Counted from the stretch's first letter, positions 24,857-35,215 are shown. The stretch is DNA of 64,000 bases from a virus (IMGVR_UViG_3300031539_000009:18157-82156); one strand, 5' to 3'. Translations and numbers: made by a program. The notes: generated by a model from the sequence alone, not told the origin.

Positions 24857-25210
24857 TTATTCCCCCTTTTCACCGGGCATTTCGCTTGGGTTTGCCACCG
24901 TTTTCAATTCCACGGGTTGGGCCGGACCGCCTTCAGATGCGTGCTTTGATCCGAACAAGTTGACCAACTCGGATAACTCCTGGGCACGACCAATCAATGA
25001 TTGGGCATCAGCTTTCATCTTCTTCAGCTCATTTTCGGCACGTTGGATGTTTCCGCCCGCTTCCTGGACTTGCCTCATTACAACTTCATGCTTCTCCAGG
25101 AGCAACTTGACCGTCGGGTCATCTACCTTCCCGGCCTTGATGTTGTTGACATACTCGTTGATGTCCAACACTTTCCCTGTTTCCTTCACTGTTTCTTTTC
25201 TGTCGCTCAT
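24857..25210 (-). CDS. Coiled-coil protein of unknown function
   Basis: 117 residues with GGAGGTGAAAAG before the ATG. A central coiled coil (about 40-90, EKHEVVMRQVQEAGGNIQRAENELKKM) and a Pro/Glu tail. No signal or membrane segment. Lies between tail fibre and endolysin; could be a fibre chaperone or lysis accessory. Unproven. Confidence 0.65.
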   Translation of the reverse strand: MSDRKETVKETGKVLDINEYVNNIKAGKVDDPTVKLLLEKHEVVMRQVQEAGGNIQRAENELKKMKADAQSLIGRAQELSELVNLFGSKHASEGGPAQPVELKTVANPSEMPGEKGE

Positions 25211-25261
25211 CTTTTCACCTCCAAATTATTTTGCGATTGTTTATTTATTTGGGATTCAACC

Positions 25262-28200
25262 TTAAACCGTTGGCGCATAATTTGTATATTGTATCAAGTG
25301 CGCCACACCTCTCAAGACAAAGTTGGAAGCAACTTCAAAAGCTGCCGCCCCATAAATTTCAAGGCGATACAACTGGCCAATGTTGGAATGGGAAGGTATG
25401 CTGCCCCAAGATCCAAAAATCCAGGTGTTACTCGTGTAAGGGCAGTACACATTCCCGCTATCATACAGCACTGTCGAACCAGCTGACGTCCCATTTTTCA
25501 GAATCCACCTCAAATATTTGGAGCCACCAGCTGACCAATATCCATACGCATACGGCCTGAAATTTGCAAAGAATGAGGAATCAGCCTGAAGCATGATAAC
25601 CGCAACATGATATGCGTTTGTAGGACTTCCGTTGGGGACTGTGACCCTGTATTGGAATGGATACCTTCCATTGGGGTCAATCACAACAGCATCATTCCCT
25701 AATTCTGAATTGACAATTTCACCATGCTTTGTGTACACGGTTGGCGGAAGTACAGATTGGTTGTCCACATAATTTTTTGTAGCCAAGTCTTGCGAATAAA
25801 CCGGGTCAAGGAATCCTTGGCACTTGGTCACGCCGCCTCCATTGAGGTGCATGTTGGTGAAGTTGTAATATAGGGCCAACTGTGGCGTGTCATCGTACAA
25901 CTCAAACTGATTCCCTGTGAATACAACACGTGCCCAGTTGCCACTTGGGGTGTCGTGGAATGTCATCATGGGTTGATCGCCATAAAAATCCCATTCCAAC
26001 CCCGGTGCCCCGGCAACCAACGGATCAGTGAATTGTGAAGCATCAATTCCAAATCTGGCCGAACCTGATTGGAATATTCTCCACCCATTGATCCCGTTTG
26101 TAGGACTGTCCAAATATGATTCCAAGGACAGTGCACCGCCTTTGGTTCCATAAATGGCCGTGTCATACCACGTGGCGCTGATTCCTGATTCCGCCCCGCC
26201 TGGGAATCCGGTTGCGATTTGCATTGTTGAATTTCCGCTCGGTGTGCTTGTGTACCACCCATTATTCCCCAAAGTTGATCCAGTGATATGGATGAGAATT
26301 TGTCTTGAAGGGCTGTTTGGGAATGAGTCATAATAATCACTCCAATCATCCCCTGATACGATGTTGATGTTGTTGAAGACTCCTGTGGTCAAATTCACAG
26401 TCACAGGGTGAGCTTCACGATTGAAAGCAACTGCCCCAGCATCCACGATGATTTCACGCCCCAAACCGGCCCCGCCAGCATCATAGTTGAAGTCAAGCGA
26501 ACCTGATGAAAGTGTTTCGTTGAGCATTCCGATCAAGGTGGTGGCCGAACCATTGTATGTATTGTCCACTGCCGCCGGTCCTGAAAGTGGAAGCGGACTT
26601 GGACCAACCAAATTGAAATCGTCAAACGATAATGCGCCACTAAGGGCACTTAATGTCCCCCCGCCTGCACCATCCATGTAGATGTTGTCACTTGTCGTGA
26701 TACGGTCGCTGGCCGTGATGCGCCTGGACACCTGCAAATCCGCTTCGCCCGCCCCTGCGTTGCCAAACCTCCAAGTCACATTCCCTGCGTTATCGCCCTG
26801 AAAATCGAATATTGTGGCTGATGTTCTCGACATGGTGAATATGTCAGGCGAAAATGTACCAAATTGTAATCCTTCGCCGCCATCAGCAATCTCCAGCCCA
26901 CCGGTCATTCTCAAAATGTCGCCTGTGATGATCAAACGACCTATTCCTGGATTCTTTTGGAATTGATAATACACATCGTTGGCACCGTTCGTTGTGTGGC
27001 TGAAAACCGCATTGGTTACCCCAGCTGACATTTCAAGCTTTTCCCCGCTTCCAAACAAATCATGTATCCTGAACAAACCGTTGTACAGAGACAAGCCACC
27101 GTCGATTCCGCCGGTGACCGTGACCCGGTCCGCTGCGTCATCCCCCAGATATGAATTGCCGGCCACATATAAGTCTTGTCCAACGTGAACATCCTTGTCA
27201 AAATCAGCCCGGAGCACGTGGCCATAGAATCGGTCCACGGTGTTGTCATCGCCCGCCGTCAAGTCACCTTCAACGGTCAAATCACCCTCGATGATCGTGG
27301 ACTCCATGATGTACTCGGTGCCCTGGACATACAGGTCTTGAAATTGCGCATTTCCATCGCCGTCGATCCAAGCCCGGACCGCCGCCAAGTCATCCTTGAT
27401 CTCAACCTTGTGATTGGCTTTATCCGCCGCATCAAATGCCTGGATGTTTAACTGTAGACCGGATTGAATATTGAAGTCCACGGTGTCCGGGTGGATGTCG
27501 GAGTGGCGGCCATAATCTGTGGAATCATGAGGATAATGTTCCACGTCCATTATTGTTTGCAATGCGTGATCCAGATTAGGCAGCCCGTCGCCATCGAAGT
27601 GTGGCGTTGTGTACATGTCTTGGTAGATAGTCCACAGGTCATTTATTCCGACACCAGGGGTGGACAAATAGATGTTTTGCCCGGTGATGTCAAACACCGT
27701 GGGAGTGGTCCCGGCCCCGGACCCGGTGACGGTCCCCAGAAAGGTGTAGTCAGGGTCAGTTGAAAGATCGGTGTTGCGTTTGACCGTTGGACCCTCGGTG
27801 TAACCAATGTAATCAGTCTCGTCAACCGATGGCGTTATTTGCCCCATGTACGTTGAGACCACATAGTTGTTGGAACCATCCCACTGAACAACCAGGTCTT
27901 CATAAGCTGCCGCCAAGCTGACAGGCTCTTTCAACTTGATCCTGCAAATGCGCCCGCTATGATTCACGCCCGCTTCCAGAATGGTATCAAGCACGATCTT
28001 GAGTTGGTCTGATCCCAGGTCAGCAACGCTATCAGGGTCACCGGATTCCCCCACAGATTGGCGCCAAGTGTCAGCCTCCACCCTTCCGTTGCGGACGTTC
28101 AACTGCATTTGATCTGGAATTTCCAAGAATTTCAACCCAATGTAATATGGGATTGCGGACTCATTCTCAAATGGCACCTGCTCGAACACCCCAACGTCGC

Positions 28201-28453
28201 CGGAATCCGCTGCCAGCTTCCTGGTGCCACCGTCCATCACCATTACCACGTTGAAAGGCAGGGTGATATCGAATGAATCATTGCCGGATGCCCCCAACGG
28301 AATAGCAGCCCCCAAGCAACCCTGTCCAGGGAATATGCTGGCGTACAGGCTGTCCATCCCCGCCGTGAGGAATCCCAGGAAGTTCACTCTCATCTGCGTG
28401 TCTGGTATGAACTTCTTGTTGTAAATCCCAATTTTTTCGCTTCCGTAATCCAT
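25262..28453 (-). CDS. Large tail fibre / receptor-binding protein
   Basis: 1063 residues from ATG 28453 with CTGGAGGGTGATAAC upstream. The N-terminal 150 residues look like a baseplate-attachment domain. The middle has repeated GDLTVEGDLTAGDD, DVHVGQDLYVAGNSYLGD and similar beta-strand repeats typical of trimeric fibre shafts. The C-terminal end is Gly/Tyr/Asn-rich (YAYGYWSAGGSKYLRWIL) and may bind the receptor. No chaperone or peptidase domain is evident. It follows the gpI-like baseplate gene, the usual position for a fibre. Confidence 0.82.
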   Translation of the reverse strand: MDYGSEKIGIYNKKFIPDTQMRVNFLGFLTAGMDSLYASIFPGQGCLGAAIPLGASGNDSFDITLPFNVVMVMDGGTRKLAADSGDVGVFEQVPFENESAIPYYIGLKFLEIPDQMQLNVRNGRVEADTWRQSVGESGDPDSVADLGSDQLKIVLDTILEAGVNHSGRICRIKLKEPVSLAAAYEDLVVQWDGSNNYVVSTYMGQITPSVDETDYIGYTEGPTVKRNTDLSTDPDYTFLGTVTGSGAGTTPTVFDITGQNIYLSTPGVGINDLWTIYQDMYTTPHFDGDGLPNLDHALQTIMDVEHYPHDSTDYGRHSDIHPDTVDFNIQSGLQLNIQAFDAADKANHKVEIKDDLAAVRAWIDGDGNAQFQDLYVQGTEYIMESTIIEGDLTVEGDLTAGDDNTVDRFYGHVLRADFDKDVHVGQDLYVAGNSYLGDDAADRVTVTGGIDGGLSLYNGLFRIHDLFGSGEKLEMSAGVTNAVFSHTTNGANDVYYQFQKNPGIGRLIITGDILRMTGGLEIADGGEGLQFGTFSPDIFTMSRTSATIFDFQGDNAGNVTWRFGNAGAGEADLQVSRRITASDRITTSDNIYMDGAGGGTLSALSGALSFDDFNLVGPSPLPLSGPAAVDNTYNGSATTLIGMLNETLSSGSLDFNYDAGGAGLGREIIVDAGAVAFNREAHPVTVNLTTGVFNNINIVSGDDWSDYYDSFPNSPSRQILIHITGSTLGNNGWYTSTPSGNSTMQIATGFPGGAESGISATWYDTAIYGTKGGALSLESYLDSPTNGINGWRIFQSGSARFGIDASQFTDPLVAGAPGLEWDFYGDQPMMTFHDTPSGNWARVVFTGNQFELYDDTPQLALYYNFTNMHLNGGGVTKCQGFLDPVYSQDLATKNYVDNQSVLPPTVYTKHGEIVNSELGNDAVVIDPNGRYPFQYRVTVPNGSPTNAYHVAVIMLQADSSFFANFRPYAYGYWSAGGSKYLRWILKNGTSAGSTVLYDSGNVYCPYTSNTWIFGSWGSIPSHSNIGQLYRLEIYGAAAFEVASNFVLRGVAHLIQYTNYAPTV

Positions 28454-28457
28454 GTTA

Positions 28458-29600
28458 TCACCCTCCAGGTTCAACAGTTTTTATATCCAACGGCAGTTGA
28501 AATAAATCAACAATATCAAACTCAGCCGTGGCCCCCGGAAATGACAAGGTGGCCATTCCTACACTGCCCACTATTTCGGCTGGTGGGGTGTAAGTGAACA
28601 CCAGATTCCCGTCCATGTAGAATTTGACCACACCGCTTGACCCTTCCCAACAATTCTCAACCTTCCAACCATACCACGTCCCGACCGTCATGTCAATCGG
28701 ACCGCTGGCCAACACTGGCCCAATAGTCGGTGCTGTGTATTTTTTAAGATTGGCAACTTGGTTGATCACGTCCAGTTCAATCAGGTATGATTCATCCACC
28801 CCGTCATACCCAAATGCCAACATCATTCCGCCCCCGGCTGTTAACCTTCCGACCCAGCTGGCAACATAGTTGGTCCAATCGTATGAGTTGGGCGTTTCAG
28901 CGGCCACTCCGGCATCTTCTGACAAGACCATCATCCCATCAACAATCTCGGAAGTGCCCCCCAAAATGTCCCATTGATAAATGTTGCTGAATCCTGTTGT
29001 GAAATCATCGATGAAATCTTCATATATGATGCGGAATCGCTCTGAAGATGGCCTGTTCAAAACAATCAGGCTTTCCACCAAAAATCTGTTGAGCTGCCCT
29101 TCATCCATTATTCTAATTTCTGTGGCGAACTCATCCAATTCAGCGTCATCCAAAGCAGACATGAGATATGGCGTGAACCTTCCCGGCTCTATTGTGAAGC
29201 CATCTTCACCTAATACCCACCTGAGATCAAACCATGTGTTGATGATCACGGTCCGCCCTGTAAGGAATCGGACCATGTTCTCAATTCCGGCCTCCAAATA
29301 TCGCTGCTTCCACATCCGTACAGCAGAGCCAATGAGCTTGCGTTGATCTTCTGTGCTTAACTCATTGGTGATGTATGCCAATTCCTTGGTGAATCCGACC
29401 TGCCACAGCAGGTGCTCCACGACCTGATCAGGTGTGAGCCTGTAATCTGTGATGAGCCGGAATCCGCTGATGTCATCCAATATCCGATTGAATACAAGTT
29501 GCGGACCTTGAAGGAATCGCTCAAGGAAATTGGTGTTGACGTCTTGTCGCCTGAGCGACTCAATCAACATAAGGAACATTTTATATGGATTTTCTGCCAT
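28458..29600 (-). CDS. Baseplate protein gpI-like with lectin-like C-terminus
   Basis: 380 residues. The first 150 (LTPDQVVEHLLWQVGF, DQRKLIGSAVRMWKQRYLEAGIENMVRFLTG) resemble P2 gpI/XkdU-type tail proteins that follow gene J. The C-terminal half (VGTWYGWKVENCWEGSSGVVKFYMDGNLVF) looks like a LamG/concanavalin-type beta sandwich and may bind sugars. Located between the J protein and the fibre, so it probably links fibre to baseplate. Confidence 0.75.
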   Translation of the reverse strand: MAENPYKMFLMLIESLRRQDVNTNFLERFLQGPQLVFNRILDDISGFRLITDYRLTPDQVVEHLLWQVGFTKELAYITNELSTEDQRKLIGSAVRMWKQRYLEAGIENMVRFLTGRTVIINTWFDLRWVLGEDGFTIEPGRFTPYLMSALDDAELDEFATEIRIMDEGQLNRFLVESLIVLNRPSSERFRIIYEDFIDDFTTGFSNIYQWDILGGTSEIVDGMMVLSEDAGVAAETPNSYDWTNYVASWVGRLTAGGGMMLAFGYDGVDESYLIELDVINQVANLKKYTAPTIGPVLASGPIDMTVGTWYGWKVENCWEGSSGVVKFYMDGNLVFTYTPPAEIVGSVGMATLSFPGATAEFDIVDLFQLPLDIKTVEPGG

Positions 29601-29601
29601 T

Positions 29602-31743
29602 TTACGGCTCCACCACCAACGTGATTAACCCACCATTTGTCAGCGGCAACTCCCTGGTGGCCAAGGTGATATCGGTTGCCGGTGTATTCAACACCACCTT
29701 CCGAACTCCATCCACCTTGAATATTTCCGATATGATGCGTGACCTTGGGACTTCGCCGCCAAAATCCCACTCCCATGTCACACCGTCGTTTTTCAACGCT
29801 TCCGGGTGAAGCAGACCAATGAGCAGATTTTCAATCTGTGTGGCATTCCCGCCATAAACAACAGCATCCACACTGATGTATCTGGGTTGATAATCTGTAA
29901 CAACCAACTCGTGGTTTATCACCAACACCCCCTTGATCCCAGACACCTCATTTCCGTTGAAGTAATCACTCAACTCATTCTTTGAACTCTCAGGGATGGA
30001 CGCACCGCCGGTCCCAACGCAAACCAGCTCAAACGTCTTGGGCCCCATTGACTCTTCAATCCCCAAAGCCCTGGTGACGACCTTGGACCCAAATGTGTCA
30101 ATGAATTCTGTCGCCAGCACCTCGCAATCATCAGGGCTGACAGCCCGATTCCTGGTGCGCAGGGATGCTGGGCCAACAATTTTGAGCCTTTCCCGGTCCT
30201 GCTCGGTGTTCCCCTCTTTTGCGTTCCAACCGGTGGCCGGTCTGGGGTTGTAAACTTGCCCCAAAAATGCAACGCCCGATGAGTTGATGACGATGGTCCT
30301 GGCGCCAACATTGCCATCTTTATCGGCCCCAATCCTGTATGTTGTGCTGATGTCTTCGCCAAGTGGCGGAATCCGACCATTCACACCGTTGCCAAATATC
30401 AGAATTGGGTTTTCACCTTCCGGCCTGATTAATGAAAAATCCTTGCTGGCAGGAGTGCTGCTCAAAAAGTTGTCCACATATCCCCAAACCTGTGTCCCGA
30501 CTGTGACTGTGGCAGAACCTTCAATGATGTCCTTGTTCCCAAGCTGGTACTGTTGGTTGGGTTGGCCATCGGAAGTGGCCAATGGGCTGATTGATATGGT
30601 TTCGCCTTGTACCGATTCCAAGCTGGCAAAGTGCCTTGCGTCCGTGATGCTACACAAGGACAATTGCGGCCCGGTCGGTGCCCCACCTACTGCCACCACC
30701 CTGTATCTGATAAAGTGCCCGTTGAACTCGTTGACGCTTCCCTTGACCCATTTTTGAGTCAGCGTTTGCGGAAGTGAAAATGCCACAATCCCGGTCTGCG
30801 TAAAATCGTTGACGGAATCAGTGTTGACTTCCAGCGGATTCCATTCTGATCCCACGGCATATTCATTTGGATCGGTATCAGGAGTGGACTGCCCTAGCAA
30901 CCCGGTGACGCAATAGTTTTTGGACCCGTCCCACTGGCTGTACACTTCTTCATATGCGGTGCTTTGAAGGTGCGTGACCCTGACTAAACTTCCGGCCCGG
31001 TTGACTTCCCCCAGCAATGTGGTCAAATCAAATTCCAGATTGGATCCAAGGTTGGTCACCTCGTTTGGCGCAGCATCTTTGAGGTCGCCATCATAATATT
31101 CCCATGTACCGACAATGTCTGCTGCCGGTGTCACAACTGTTAGCGCAACTTGATCGAACATGACGCTGGAGTGGCCAAAATACACCATATCATTTTGAAC
31201 TGGCGTCCCGGCCCATGGTTGCCAATTTGTTCCGGCATTGGCTTGGGTTGTGAAATCTGCATACACTCCGACTTCATCCCCAAATGCCGCCCCCAAAACA
31301 TTGTTTGGTTCTATGGTGTAGGTGGATTTGGTTTCAAAAAAGATCGTGCCCAAGCCCGGCAATAATTGGGTTGAAAATAGCGTCCCCGCCGGAATTAAGT
31401 CAATGGCTGTGGTGAATATCTTGGTGATTTCGACCAGGATGTCAGCCGCCGATGGCGTGGAATCCCTGATTGTGTAGTCAATCAGGGCCAACAGATTCCG
31501 CAACCCTTCCCTGGTCCGGCTTGTGGGCAACATCGACTCCAGTGCGGCCGCATCCAAATTGACGTTACACAAGTGCCCCGTCAAAGCAAACGCCCGCTCC
31601 AGCTGCATGTACGGCTCTTCAGGGTCTTCATTGGTTATTTCAGGGACATTCACCCGCCCGTACTGGCGCAACGCCTGCAATATTTGCGGATAGTAAAACC
31701 CACTGAAATCAAAATCCGGCAGCTGTATTGATTCTTGCGTCAT
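29602..31743 (-). CDS. Baseplate J-like wedge protein
   Basis: 713 residues, longer than P2 gpJ because of inserted beta domains. The N-terminal region (PSAADILVEITKIFTTAIDLIPAGTLF) is followed by central segments on input spacing, then GVNGRIPPLGEDISTTYRIGADKDGNVGA and an RAVSPDDCEVLA motif, which are the hallmark of baseplate_J proteins. These form the wedges that open the baseplate. It overlaps the W gene upstream by 4 bases. Confidence 0.88.
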   Translation of the reverse strand: MTQESIQLPDFDFSGFYYPQILQALRQYGRVNVPEITNEDPEEPYMQLERAFALTGHLCNVNLDAAALESMLPTSRTREGLRNLLALIDYTIRDSTPSAADILVEITKIFTTAIDLIPAGTLFSTQLLPGLGTIFFETKSTYTIEPNNVLGAAFGDEVGVYADFTTQANAGTNWQPWAGTPVQNDMVYFGHSSVMFDQVALTVVTPAADIVGTWEYYDGDLKDAAPNEVTNLGSNLEFDLTTLLGEVNRAGSLVRVTHLQSTAYEEVYSQWDGSKNYCVTGLLGQSTPDTDPNEYAVGSEWNPLEVNTDSVNDFTQTGIVAFSLPQTLTQKWVKGSVNEFNGHFIRYRVVAVGGAPTGPQLSLCSITDARHFASLESVQGETISISPLATSDGQPNQQYQLGNKDIIEGSATVTVGTQVWGYVDNFLSSTPASKDFSLIRPEGENPILIFGNGVNGRIPPLGEDISTTYRIGADKDGNVGARTIVINSSGVAFLGQVYNPRPATGWNAKEGNTEQDRERLKIVGPASLRTRNRAVSPDDCEVLATEFIDTFGSKVVTRALGIEESMGPKTFELVCVGTGGASIPESSKNELSDYFNGNEVSGIKGVLVINHELVVTDYQPRYISVDAVVYGGNATQIENLLIGLLHPEALKNDGVTWEWDFGGEVPRSRIISEIFKVDGVRKVVLNTPATDITLATRELPLTNGGLITLVVEP

Positions 31744-32144
31744 TTTATTTCACCCCTCACAATTCCTACATTTCCAGCACTGAATTTCAGCCCGAACTCC
31801 CCCGGAATCATTGTTTCAAGATTGATGTATGAAACCGTGGCCTGCATCTCCATGGTCCCTTCATCCATCTTCATATTCAGCCCATTATCATCCAAGGCAG
31901 CCCGGTTGTCCGCTTCCAACCTTTTGAATACATTTTCAACGGCCAATTGTATGGTTGCCATGGTCTTGGCATTGCCGTCGCCAAAGATCATTTCTTCATT
32001 GATCCCTAATTTTTGAAAAGGATTCCGGCTGCTTCCTGGAGACAATGCCATCATAACTATTTTGGCCAGGTCATCGTCACCGCTTACCAAAGCAGCACCG
32101 CCCGCTTCATCCACGCCCACAGGCACTTTTAATCCGGTTGCCAT
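31740..32144 (-). CDS. Baseplate W / gp25-like lysozyme-fold protein
   Basis: 134 residues from ATG 32144 with GGAGGA nine bases upstream. The sequence contains IQLAVENVFKRLEADNR and a GNAKTMATIQ segment; length and position directly before J fit the GPW/gp25 family that joins wedge and sheath. Similarity is modest by eye, so the assignment rests partly on order. Confidence 0.65.
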   Translation of the reverse strand: MATGLKVPVGVDEAGGAALVSGDDDLAKIVMMALSPGSSRNPFQKLGINEEMIFGDGNAKTMATIQLAVENVFKRLEADNRAALDDNGLNMKMDEGTMEMQATVSYINLETMIPGEFGLKFSAGNVGIVRGEIK

Positions 32145-33262
32145 TATGACCATTCCTCCAAATCGGCCTGTTGTCCTTCCAGGTATTCAATGTTGGTATC
32201 AAAGAATGAGATGCTGGCCGTTGCACCGTCAAGCATCGTGTAGCTTCCCTGGCTCCTGTTCACTAGATTCCCCAGCCACCTGTATCGCCTGTCATATATT
32301 CCATCATCTGCCGTATCAACTGCCATCGCAATCTGGGACATCCTTGAAGACAAAAATGTCTCCCTGGTCTCCATTGCCGTCACCAACTGTGCGTATGTGG
32401 AATATGACGTGTACACGCCGGTTGTGGTTACGATCTGCGCACTTGCCGTCGCAATATCGGAATCCACGCCAGCATATGAGATGTCGTCTTTGTTGGAATC
32501 CAACGCAGCTTTCTGATTATTCAACGCTGTGGTAAGCAACCCCAACGTGGCAGCCAAATTGGCAGTTTGCCCCGCCACCGTGTCTATGATCCCGGCCCCG
32601 GCCCCGATCTGATCATTGGCGGCACAGAAAGCAACCATTGCGCCGTTGAGAGTGTATGGACCGGTGCCGCCCACGCTGTCTATTCTAAACACAGCATATT
32701 TCCCGGTGATGGTAGTGATCACTGCCCTGGCTCCTGGCGCAAACCCGGACCCCGCAACGGTGATTGAAGTTGTTCCTGGCCCCACAACATTCCCTGTAAC
32801 ACTTGATCCGCTTCCGCTTTGCCCGTCCCTCAGTGCCTTGGCTATTTCATAACAGACAGGATGTAAGCAACCCTCCACGTGCTTCAAGGTGTCGCCTGGG
32901 TCCTCATCCGTGATTCCTTTCAATTGATCAATGTACTTGGGATTCAACTTGGTATATCCAGCTGGATACAACCTGGAATCCGGCTTGAAATCCCTGGCAT
33001 CTACCAAATCGGCATCTGTAACCGGCTCCACAATGAAATGCCCATCTATCCACTTCAACTCTGTTTCATATTTAGATGCAACATCATCATGGTACCAACC
33101 CCAAAATGCCTCATGAAGACTGACCAACTCTGTGAGATTCAGGATTTGGTCTTGGACAGCCACTTTCCCGTCCTCATAGGTTTGGATGGCACCTGGGATA
33201 TCGGTATCAACCTGCTGATTCAGCGTGGTTACTTGCGCCGGTGTTAAATCTGGCCCTGGCAT
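32144..33262 (-). CDS. Baseplate-region structural protein, unknown family
   Basis: 372 residues. A helical N-terminus, a Gly/Ser/Thr-rich middle (GSGSSVTGNVVGPGTTSITV) that looks like a small beta domain, and a helical C-terminal half rich in Ala/Thr. It stands between spike protein V and gp25-like W, where XkdR-like or accessory baseplate proteins occur. Not recognised. Confidence 0.6.
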   Translation of the reverse strand: MPGPDLTPAQVTTLNQQVDTDIPGAIQTYEDGKVAVQDQILNLTELVSLHEAFWGWYHDDVASKYETELKWIDGHFIVEPVTDADLVDARDFKPDSRLYPAGYTKLNPKYIDQLKGITDEDPGDTLKHVEGCLHPVCYEIAKALRDGQSGSGSSVTGNVVGPGTTSITVAGSGFAPGARAVITTITGKYAVFRIDSVGGTGPYTLNGAMVAFCAANDQIGAGAGIIDTVAGQTANLAATLGLLTTALNNQKAALDSNKDDISYAGVDSDIATASAQIVTTTGVYTSYSTYAQLVTAMETRETFLSSRMSQIAMAVDTADDGIYDRRYRWLGNLVNRSQGSYTMLDGATASISFFDTNIEYLEGQQADLEEWS

Positions 33263-33263
33263 A

Positions 33264-33917
33264 TTATTTCACCTTCACCGTTGGGCTTGACCAATCCCCG
33301 GCCCCGGCAAACCCCGGTGGTTGTGGTACTGGCGGCCCGGTCGGTGCCCCTTCGCTGGACACCATGTGGTAGTGTTGTCCCAGCATCGAAAATTGTACAT
33401 TCAATTGAGAGTACAGCGTTTGTGCGTATGGAACATTGTACGCTGCCCCTTCCCCGATGTTTATGTTTGCCCCTTCCACGGTCAAATCGCCCGTGGTCGT
33501 GATGTTGACTTTTCCATTTTCCATCGTGATCACATTCTTGCTCGCATCCTGAATTGTGATTTTCTTTTCTCCATCGTCCAGGATCACCAGGTGGCCGGAT
33601 GGTGTTTTGATTCCCCGCTTTTTTGGGTATCCGGCTTTGAGTTCATCGGGCACACCCGACTCGTCATTGTAGACACCGCCCTTGTAGCGTGGAATTGCCT
33701 CATCATCCTCATCGTCCAATTCCACATCCACGGTGGTCCCAACATCGGGAATGGCCAAGACTCCGAACCCACCAGTGCTGGTCCAGTTGCTCGGCTCTGC
33801 CCATATCGGGAATTCCACCTCAGAATCTAACAGGGTGTCACTCTTCACTTTGATCCTTCCTCTTTGTTCTGGATCATTATTATTTGTGACAACTCCTGTA
33901 TGTATTTTCAGCGCCAT
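33264..33917 (-). CDS. Baseplate assembly protein V / gp5-like spike
   Basis: 217 residues. The OB-fold N-terminus reads HTGVVTNNNDPEQRGRIKVKSD...FPIWAEPSNW...GVLAIPDVGTTVDVELDDED, the usual gpV/gp5 signature. It continues with GHLVILDDGEKKITIQDASKN and VNITTTGDLTVEGANINIG, a triple-stranded beta-helix spike. It forms the puncturing tip with the hub protein. Its ATG lies 2 bases after the stop of a 24-codon ORF. Confidence 0.88.
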   Translation of the reverse strand: MALKIHTGVVTNNNDPEQRGRIKVKSDTLLDSEVEFPIWAEPSNWTSTGGFGVLAIPDVGTTVDVELDDEDDEAIPRYKGGVYNDESGVPDELKAGYPKKRGIKTPSGHLVILDDGEKKITIQDASKNVITMENGKVNITTTGDLTVEGANINIGEGAAYNVPYAQTLYSQLNVQFSMLGQHYHMVSSEGAPTGPPVPQPPGFAGAGDWSSPTVKVK

Positions 33918-33919
33918 GG

Positions 33920-33994
33920 TTAGTCCCCCAGCCCTGGCCTGTTGCGTTGATCTCGTGCCACCTGCGGCACCCTCGTGGTGTTTTTATTCGTCAT
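33920..33994 (-). CDS. Possible 24-residue peptide between hub and spike genes
   Basis: MTNKNTTRVPQ..., 24 residues, basic. Its ATG overlaps the hub gene's TGA as ATGA and its TAA ends two bases before the spike gene's ATG. This exact fit between two genes suggests translational coupling. AAGGTG lies about 8 bases upstream. Could be a real micro-protein or only a coupling element. Confidence 0.4.
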   Translation of the reverse strand: MTNKNTTRVPQVARDQRNRPGLGD

Positions 33995-35211
33995 GATGAC
34001 AACACCTTCCTGCAATCGAATTCAGTTGTGTATCCGTCGCCGCCTATCGTGTGCCTGACAATGTCAAACAGATATTCCCCCGACAACCTGGTGCCAATCC
34101 CTTTTATGATGTGACTTTCCTTTGCCTTGATAACCTCTGACCCAAGGATTTTTCCCTTGCCAGTGACCATGTTGTTCCCGGCATTCTCGAATTCCGCCTC
34201 AGCAAACTTTTTCACAGCATCCAAGGTAGTCAGCTGGGTTGACACCGTCCGCTTCAATGGACCAAATGACGTGTACCTGATCACGGAAGCACTCGACATC
34301 TCATCTTGAATCAAAAGATCGTCAGCGGACAACCCCGGAAGCACCTTCACATCCAACCCCTTGTCGGTCTTTTCTACTGAATGCCTGATCACTTTGTTTG
34401 TTTTGCGGTCCCAAGACACAACCTCCAACGATGTGAGAGCATCGCCGGAAGCGAACTGAGGCGCAAAACTCAACAGGGTTGAGTCATCACCCTGGTTGTA
34501 CTCGAAAATGAATTGGTCACCTGCGTTTGGCCGCCTGGGGTGAAAATGCGCCACAAATGATTGAAGGTCTTGGTCATATATGATGTAAAAATCATATCCA
34601 GTCAGATTGCTAATCCGCCTGATGAAGTCCATCGGTGTTTTTCCCTTGGCCATGGCAGCACTCTGATTCCCGGAAGTGGGGTCAATGTCTGTCTGAATAG
34701 GCACGCCGATCTTGGCAGACAGCCACTGAACGATGCGCTCAACCATGGTCGAATAAGGAACACCGCTGAACGTCCTGTATTGCTTGTCCTTTTCCTCCAT
34801 CTCAGCTGACAACTCTGTTTCCAACCCAAACGCCTTGATTTTGAGAGTGGGTTTGCCATTTTCCGGGAAGCTGGGAAGCCATTTTTGAATCCTACACCGT
34901 TGCATAAACAACAGGTCATTTCCATATCCCATGAACAGGTCCAAATAATTCCCTTCAGCAAATAGCTTGCTATCAAGAACAGGGCCATATTCACGACCGC
35001 CCGCCGCCCCCGGATCAGCCTCAAGATCAGGGGACATAATCACATCGAATTCGATCATGTCTGCGATGTATGAATTGTCCTCATAGACCACTCTTTCAAC
35101 CAGGCTGGTGATATCTTCTTGCAAGTCTGCGCCATTGGTCGTGATCTTATATGCTGGCGTCAATTCCGCATATTCCGGCTTTTCTTGAAATCTTGTTATT
35201 TTTTTGGCCAT
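33991..35211 (-). CDS. Tail hub protein, gpD/XkdQ-like
   Basis: 406 residues. The C-terminal half (GKTPMDFIRRISNLTGYDFYI, YFHPRRP-type loop, and LKRTVSTQLTTLDAVKKFAEAEFENAG) resembles late-control gene D and gp27/gp44-like hub proteins, which form the ring joining tube and spike. The order LysM protein, hub, V matches PBSX XkdP-XkdQ. No ribosome site stronger than AATG. Confidence 0.82.
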   Translation of the reverse strand: MAKKITRFQEKPEYAELTPAYKITTNGADLQEDITSLVERVVYEDNSYIADMIEFDVIMSPDLEADPGAAGGREYGPVLDSKLFAEGNYLDLFMGYGNDLLFMQRCRIQKWLPSFPENGKPTLKIKAFGLETELSAEMEEKDKQYRTFSGVPYSTMVERIVQWLSAKIGVPIQTDIDPTSGNQSAAMAKGKTPMDFIRRISNLTGYDFYIIYDQDLQSFVAHFHPRRPNAGDQFIFEYNQGDDSTLLSFAPQFASGDALTSLEVVSWDRKTNKVIRHSVEKTDKGLDVKVLPGLSADDLLIQDEMSSASVIRYTSFGPLKRTVSTQLTTLDAVKKFAEAEFENAGNNMVTGKGKILGSEVIKAKESHIIKGIGTRLSGEYLFDIVRHTIGGDGYTTEFDCRKVLSS

Positions 35212-35215
35212 TTAA

